From: Littorina saxatilis
Lineage: Eukaryota > Mollusca > Gastropoda > Littorinimorpha > Littorinidae
Reading direction: 5' to 3'
Length of the DNA: 64,000 bases
Assembly: GCF_037325665.1 (NCBI RefSeq)
Contig: NC_090250.1
Coordinates: 44,197,896-44,261,895 of the forward strand
The notes under the pieces were generated by a model. That model was not told the origin of the DNA and did not search any database. It worked only from the letters and a program-made list of their open reading frames with translations. Both the position numbers and the translations under genes were made by a program. Positions 60,101-64,000 of this stretch are shown piece after piece. How positions within the stretch are numbered: position 1 is the stretch's first letter; every line of letters begins with the position of its first letter.

Positions 60101-61166
60101 AAATTAGAGAATTTTTGTACGTATAGCATGCTTGTGAGAATGTCTTGGAACAGGTGTCATACGTATCTGTTGGGATCAAGTCATTTGTGTCATTCAGTGA
60201 CACAGATCAGTATTTTCATGTTTGTATGTGCATGTTAGTGACTAAGTATGTGCATGTGTGGTGTTGTCAGAACACCCATACCAATATGGAGAGAATATAT
60301 ATACAGCATGCTGGTGAGAATGTTTTGGAACAGGTGTCTTGTGTCAGCTGGGATCAAGTAATTAATATTGTGTCCTGCAGCGACACTCATCAGTATTTTC
60401 ATGTCTGTATGTATGTGCACATTTTTGACTGTTTGTGTAGTTTTCAGAATGCTCTTCATTCTGATGTGAACGTTCCAGGTTCAGCAGCTGAATTCTTGTT
60501 GGACACTTAGTTTTAAGCAAAAAGATATCACAGAATTTAATTTCTAAATTAATTTGAAGTAAGTGCAGATTTGCAATCATTGTGGTGAAATGTGACAGAT
60601 GCAGAGAGTTCATAATTGAGTGATGTGGTGAGTGTTGTAACATCATCTTTCTCTCGTGTAATAGCTTTGTATTGTCTTCCCGCATGCGCGTATGATGTTG
60701 TCAAGGTAAAAATTAATTCAAAATCAAAATGTTTTTTGAAATTTGTTTATCTCTTTGCCTTTGGTTTTGCTTTTCTCTGTCACCTTGAAAAGAGTGTTTG
60801 ATTAAAATAAATGAGATTCAGTGTCAGGCTATAGAAGTTTTAAAACAAGATATAACTCATTGTGAGTGTGTAAGTGTGTGTGTGTGTGTGTGTGCTTGCA
60901 AGTGTGTTGAAACATATTGAAATATCTCTGTGATGCTATGGCTGTTTGCACCGAATTCAAGCTGTGGATCTCCTCATTTACCCATAAAAACCTGACAGGA
61001 TTATTTCTGGAAATCGTATCAGCTACAAAGGCATGTATAAAGGAAGTACGAAATAAATCACTTTTGGTAACACAAGTCTTCATCAGTCAGGCTATGACAA
61101 CAGGCCAGCAACTAATAATGTACTCCACCCTTCCTAAGTCGCAAGACCCACTGTAATAAACAGCTA
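60101..61166. other. NSDHL 3' untranslated region and intergenic DNA
   Basis: A ~150-bp imperfect direct repeat is visible (about 60125-60265 and 60305-60440: AGCATGCT(T/G)GTGAGAATGT, ATCAGTATTTTCATGT). A polyadenylation signal AATAAA lies near 60807 and a short (GT)n near 60877. No gene was recognised. Confidence 0.55.
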
Positions 61167-61460
61167 CAATGGAACCTCACTCTAAGACCTTCCCAAAAAA
61201 TCTGGAAAATAATCAGGTCTGAAAAAGGAAGGAGTGTTGAAAGAGGGGTACAATTTACACGTCTATAGTATATAAATTATATACTATAATATTATTATAT
61301 AATATAATATAATATTATTATATAATATAATATACATTATATTATAATGAACAACAAATCTGGAAAATAATCAGGTCTGAAAAAGGAAGGAGTGTTGAAA
61401 GAGGGGTACAATTTACACGTCTATAGTATATAATGAACAACAAATTTGAAAAAGTGCCGT

Positions 61461-61810
61461 CTTGTTTGTTTGTTTGTTCGTTCATGGGCTGAAATTCCCA
61501 CAGCTTTTACGTGTATGACCGTTTTTACCCCGCCATTTAGGCAGCCATACGCCGCTTTCGGAGGAAGCATGCTGGGTATTTTCGTGTTTCTATAACCCAC
61601 CAAACTGTGACATGGATTACAGGATCTTTTTCGTGCGCACTTGGTCTTGTGCTTGCGTGTACACACGGGGGTGTTCGGACACCGAGGAGAGTCTGCACAC
61701 AAAGTTGACTGAGAAATAAATCTCTCGCCGAACGTGGAGACGAACTCACGCTGACAGCGGCCAACTGGATACAAATCCAGCGCGCTACCGACTGAGCTAC
61801 ATCCCCGCCC
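61461..61810 (-). mobile_element. tRNA-derived SINE
   Basis: The minus-strand copy of the same family as 58962-59339. Its tRNA head ends at about 61808 and its tail is (GTTT)n-like near 61461. The shared body includes GTGTACACGCAAGCACAAGA and CCTGTAATCCATGTCACAGT. Confidence 0.92.
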
Positions 61811-61987
61811 TGACTGAGCTACATCCCCGCCCTGACTGAGCTACATCATCCCCCGCCCTGACTGAGCTACATCCCTGCCCTGACTGAGCTACATCCCCGC
61901 CCTGACTGAGCTACATTCCCGCCCTGACTAAGCTACATCCCCGCCCTGACTGAGCTACATCCCCGCCCTGACTAAGCTACATCCCCA
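61790..61987 (-). repeat. ~21-bp minisatellite made from the SINE head
   Basis: About nine copies, on the minus strand, of GGGATGTAGCTCAGTCAGGG C with small variants (AGCTTAGTC). The unit is the first ~21 bases, including the A box, of the adjacent SINE. Confidence 0.92.
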
Positions 61988-62050
61988 GGGTAGGTGGGTG
62001 GGGGGGTGGGGGGGAAGGGGATGTCTTAAGTTAAAAGGGGGGTTCCACTG

Positions 62051-62622
62051 TATCATTCTTATTCCATTAGACCCAGTGACATAGTAAAAGTAATGAAATT
62101 ATGAAGAGAGATAAAGGAATGTTAATAACACTTTACTGTTCTGTTTACTAATCTTGGATGGTTGTGCATCTAATTTTCTTATCTTTGACATTTTTTTTTT
62201 TAACTCGGTCCAACATCATACCAGAAAACGCAGTACTATTATGAACAGAAACAAAATGAAGCACATTTTCACTTCATCAAACTTGCAAAATCCAAACCTG
62301 ACAACAAAAACTTTCCTCTGCAGTGATCACAAGTTTTATTACAAAGAAAATATTGCCAACATTCCTTAACATTGCTAGAGTTTTTGAGCCTCTCGGTCCT
62401 TTCATGCCTTAAACTTCTTTCATAAATGTACATGCACAGTTGATCTCTCTCCCTCTCTCACACACACACTCCTATCTTTAACATATGCTCAACACAATTG
62501 TCTCTTTCACACTTGCATTATGTATACACACATTTTCCCTGTTCACATATGCTCATGATACAAACACAATTTTATCTTTTCTGAGCTCACACACATGCAC
62601 ACACACACATTCTCCAGTCTCT
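62051..62622. other. Probable 3' untranslated region of the coiled-coil gene
   Basis: AT-rich and without a gene; it lies just past the stop codon at 62623-62625 on the minus strand. A few short CA tracts are present. Confidence 0.5.
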
Positions 62623-63938
62623 CTATCCTTGGTTCAACATTGATGACAAGATTTCATGCTGCAACGAAAAGAGAACAAAAATGCATGTAATTTGCCATCC
62701 TAAATGTATGCATGATGCAAATTAGATTAGACACAATTTAGTTTGCAGTGAAAATATACACTTCACAGAACGAAAAGAATTAGCACACTTTGAGGAACTT
62801 TCTGTTATGCAAAATACCAGAACTGAAAGCGAACTATACTACTTCTCTCCTAATAGCTTTTGGCTTGATTAACAAAAACGTCTTTGTGCCAAAAAGAGTA
62901 TAATTATACAGTAGCAGAGTTACCAAACTCAACATGATGACAAGCCGAGATAAGCCATTTCTGAATACAACATTAATTTTGACCCCTTACATCAGGAAAG
63001 AATGACAGAAAGACAGAAAAAGGTGAAGCTAAAACTATGAAACTTGCAAAAATGACATTCAAGCCTTCAAAATACCTCTTTTTCTTTTTCACCCTCTTCC
63101 TGAAGAAACCTCTCCAAGTCTTCTCTCAGCCTGTCCTGTAAACACACAAAACTACATGTGCAAATATTCAGTATTGGCGTTAACCGGTAATTACCGGTAT
63201 TTTACCGGTTGAAATGAGAAAATACCAGAAAATAATTGGCTGCCGGTCGGTTGATTTTAAGAACTACCTTTTTTTTCGCTGGTAAAACAAAAAAATCAGT
63301 ACTCTGAGTTGGACTCTTACTGGTTCCAATGACCAGCCTACCTTTTTTTCTGGATAGTTTTCATCATAAAAGTTTGTGTACCAGTTTGAAAAAATATTAG
63401 CGCCATCACTGAATATTAAAATAAGTGCTGTTCACATGACAGACTTTCATCCAACACTAGTTAGTTTGAAGTCGCTTAAAGAGTCGCTAAGACCGAGTTG
63501 GCGGAAAGTCTGCAATGATGAATGTCCCAACGATTTGGTTCAAATTTTGTTAAGATTTATCAGCGAATTAAAAACTAATAAATTTACAAGAGACTTGCAG
63601 CAGATTTGTCTTATCGCGCTTCAGGATTGTGTTAGGTCTAGTAAAAAAAAAAACACGAATGTAACCAGACAAGCCTGAGTGAGCTGACAATCGTTGCTTA
63701 AACTAGTCTGAGCATTTGCGCTGTTCATATGGGCAGCGATTTTCAACTGACTTGGTTCTGAAAAAATCACTGGAAAGTTGAGACATTAAACGTTGGAGGC
63801 AAGAAGTAGTCTTTTAGGCAATACTCACTCTCATCATGTCATTGTCCTCTTCTGCCATTTGTGATTCCAGCTCCAATCGTTTCTCCCGGATCTCCTCTAA
63901 CTGTTGGACTAGCTCCTGAAGTTTTTCATGAAGTGCCG
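62623..63938 (-). CDS. C-terminal exons of an unidentified coiled-coil protein (partial)
   Basis: Three exons on the minus strand fit together: 63938-63829 (entering with two bases of a codon, then 36 codons), 63135-63076 (20 codons) and 62658-62623 (11 codons plus TAG). Acceptors are TTTTTTTCAG, GTTTACAG and TTCGTTGCAG; donors are GTGAGT and GTATTT. The 67 residues read as one charged helix (LHEKLQELVQQLEEIREKRL, DRLREDLERFLQEEGEKEKE) ending SSMLNQG, with heptad-like leucines. I do not recognise the protein. The gene must extend past base 64000. Intron sequence at 63170-63720 holds a repeat with ACCGGT motifs. Confidence 0.72.
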
Positions 63939-64000
63939 CTGAAAAAAACAGACCAAGAGTTTAACCATGGAATCAAACAAAGTTTATGCTTTAAACAAAA

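Larger units (their letters stand above)
61167..62050. mobile_element. Composite repeat with ACARTGGAACC ends holding a SINE and a minisatellite
   Basis: ACAATGGAACCTCACT at the left and GGGGGGTTCCACTGT at the right form degenerate inverted ends. Inside are a 75-bp direct duplication (AATCTGGAAAATAATCAGGT, 61199-61272 and 61357-61431) split by an (AT)-rich palindrome, then a SINE, then a 22-bp tandem array. Confidence 0.55.

Noticed and set aside
63376-63678. A 100-codon plus-strand frame (MYQFEKILAPSLN...)
   Set aside because: It lies in an intron of the minus-strand coiled-coil gene next to a repeat with ACCGGT motifs. It may be a fragment of a repeat-borne frame, but nothing supports a gene.

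Overview
The window is intron-rich nuclear DNA from an animal, most likely a gastropod or other mollusc. Human-like housekeeping genes are split by long introns. The intergenic DNA is full of tRNA-derived SINEs, short inverted-repeat elements (MITEs), (GT)n/(CA)n tracts and one DIRS-type element. The mollusc assignment is inference from the repeat style and the gene mix; no species-diagnostic gene was seen.

Layout. (1) 1-2.4 kb, minus strand: the first two coding exons of OFD1, a centriole/cilium protein; the gene continues beyond base 1. (2) 2.4-8.4 kb: repeats and microsatellites, including two copies of a ~0.8 kb dispersed element. (3) 8.4-19.1 kb, plus: a five-exon gene for a small cysteine-rich, probably GPI-anchored protein of unknown family. 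One intron holds a 1.2 kb inverted-repeat satellite of 15-bp units. (4) 21.8-24.8 kb, minus: COMMD6, head-to-head with (5) 25.7-28.7 kb, plus: CLN5, a lysosomal enzyme. (6) 32.3-38.7 kb: a DIRS tyrosine-recombinase retroelement that looks whole and young. (7) 40.5-43.1 kb, minus: centrin (CETN2-like), head-to-head with (8) 45.1-60.1 kb, plus: NSDHL, a sterol-synthesis dehydrogenase. NSDHL intron 4 contains an intronless LRR-Ig transmembrane receptor gene at 53.4-55.0 kb. (9) 62.6-63.9 kb, minus: the last three coding exons of an unidentified coiled-coil protein.

The genes do not form a single pathway. Two are centriole/cilium genes (OFD1, centrin) and two are divergent pairs. Centrin-NSDHL is also a head-to-head neighbour pair in human (CETN2/NSDHL at Xq28), so this looks like very old microsynteny. 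COMMD6 and CLN5 also lie in the same human cytogenetic region (13q22). Exon borders below were read by eye from GT/AG sites, phase continuity and remembered human proteins; no transcript data were available.
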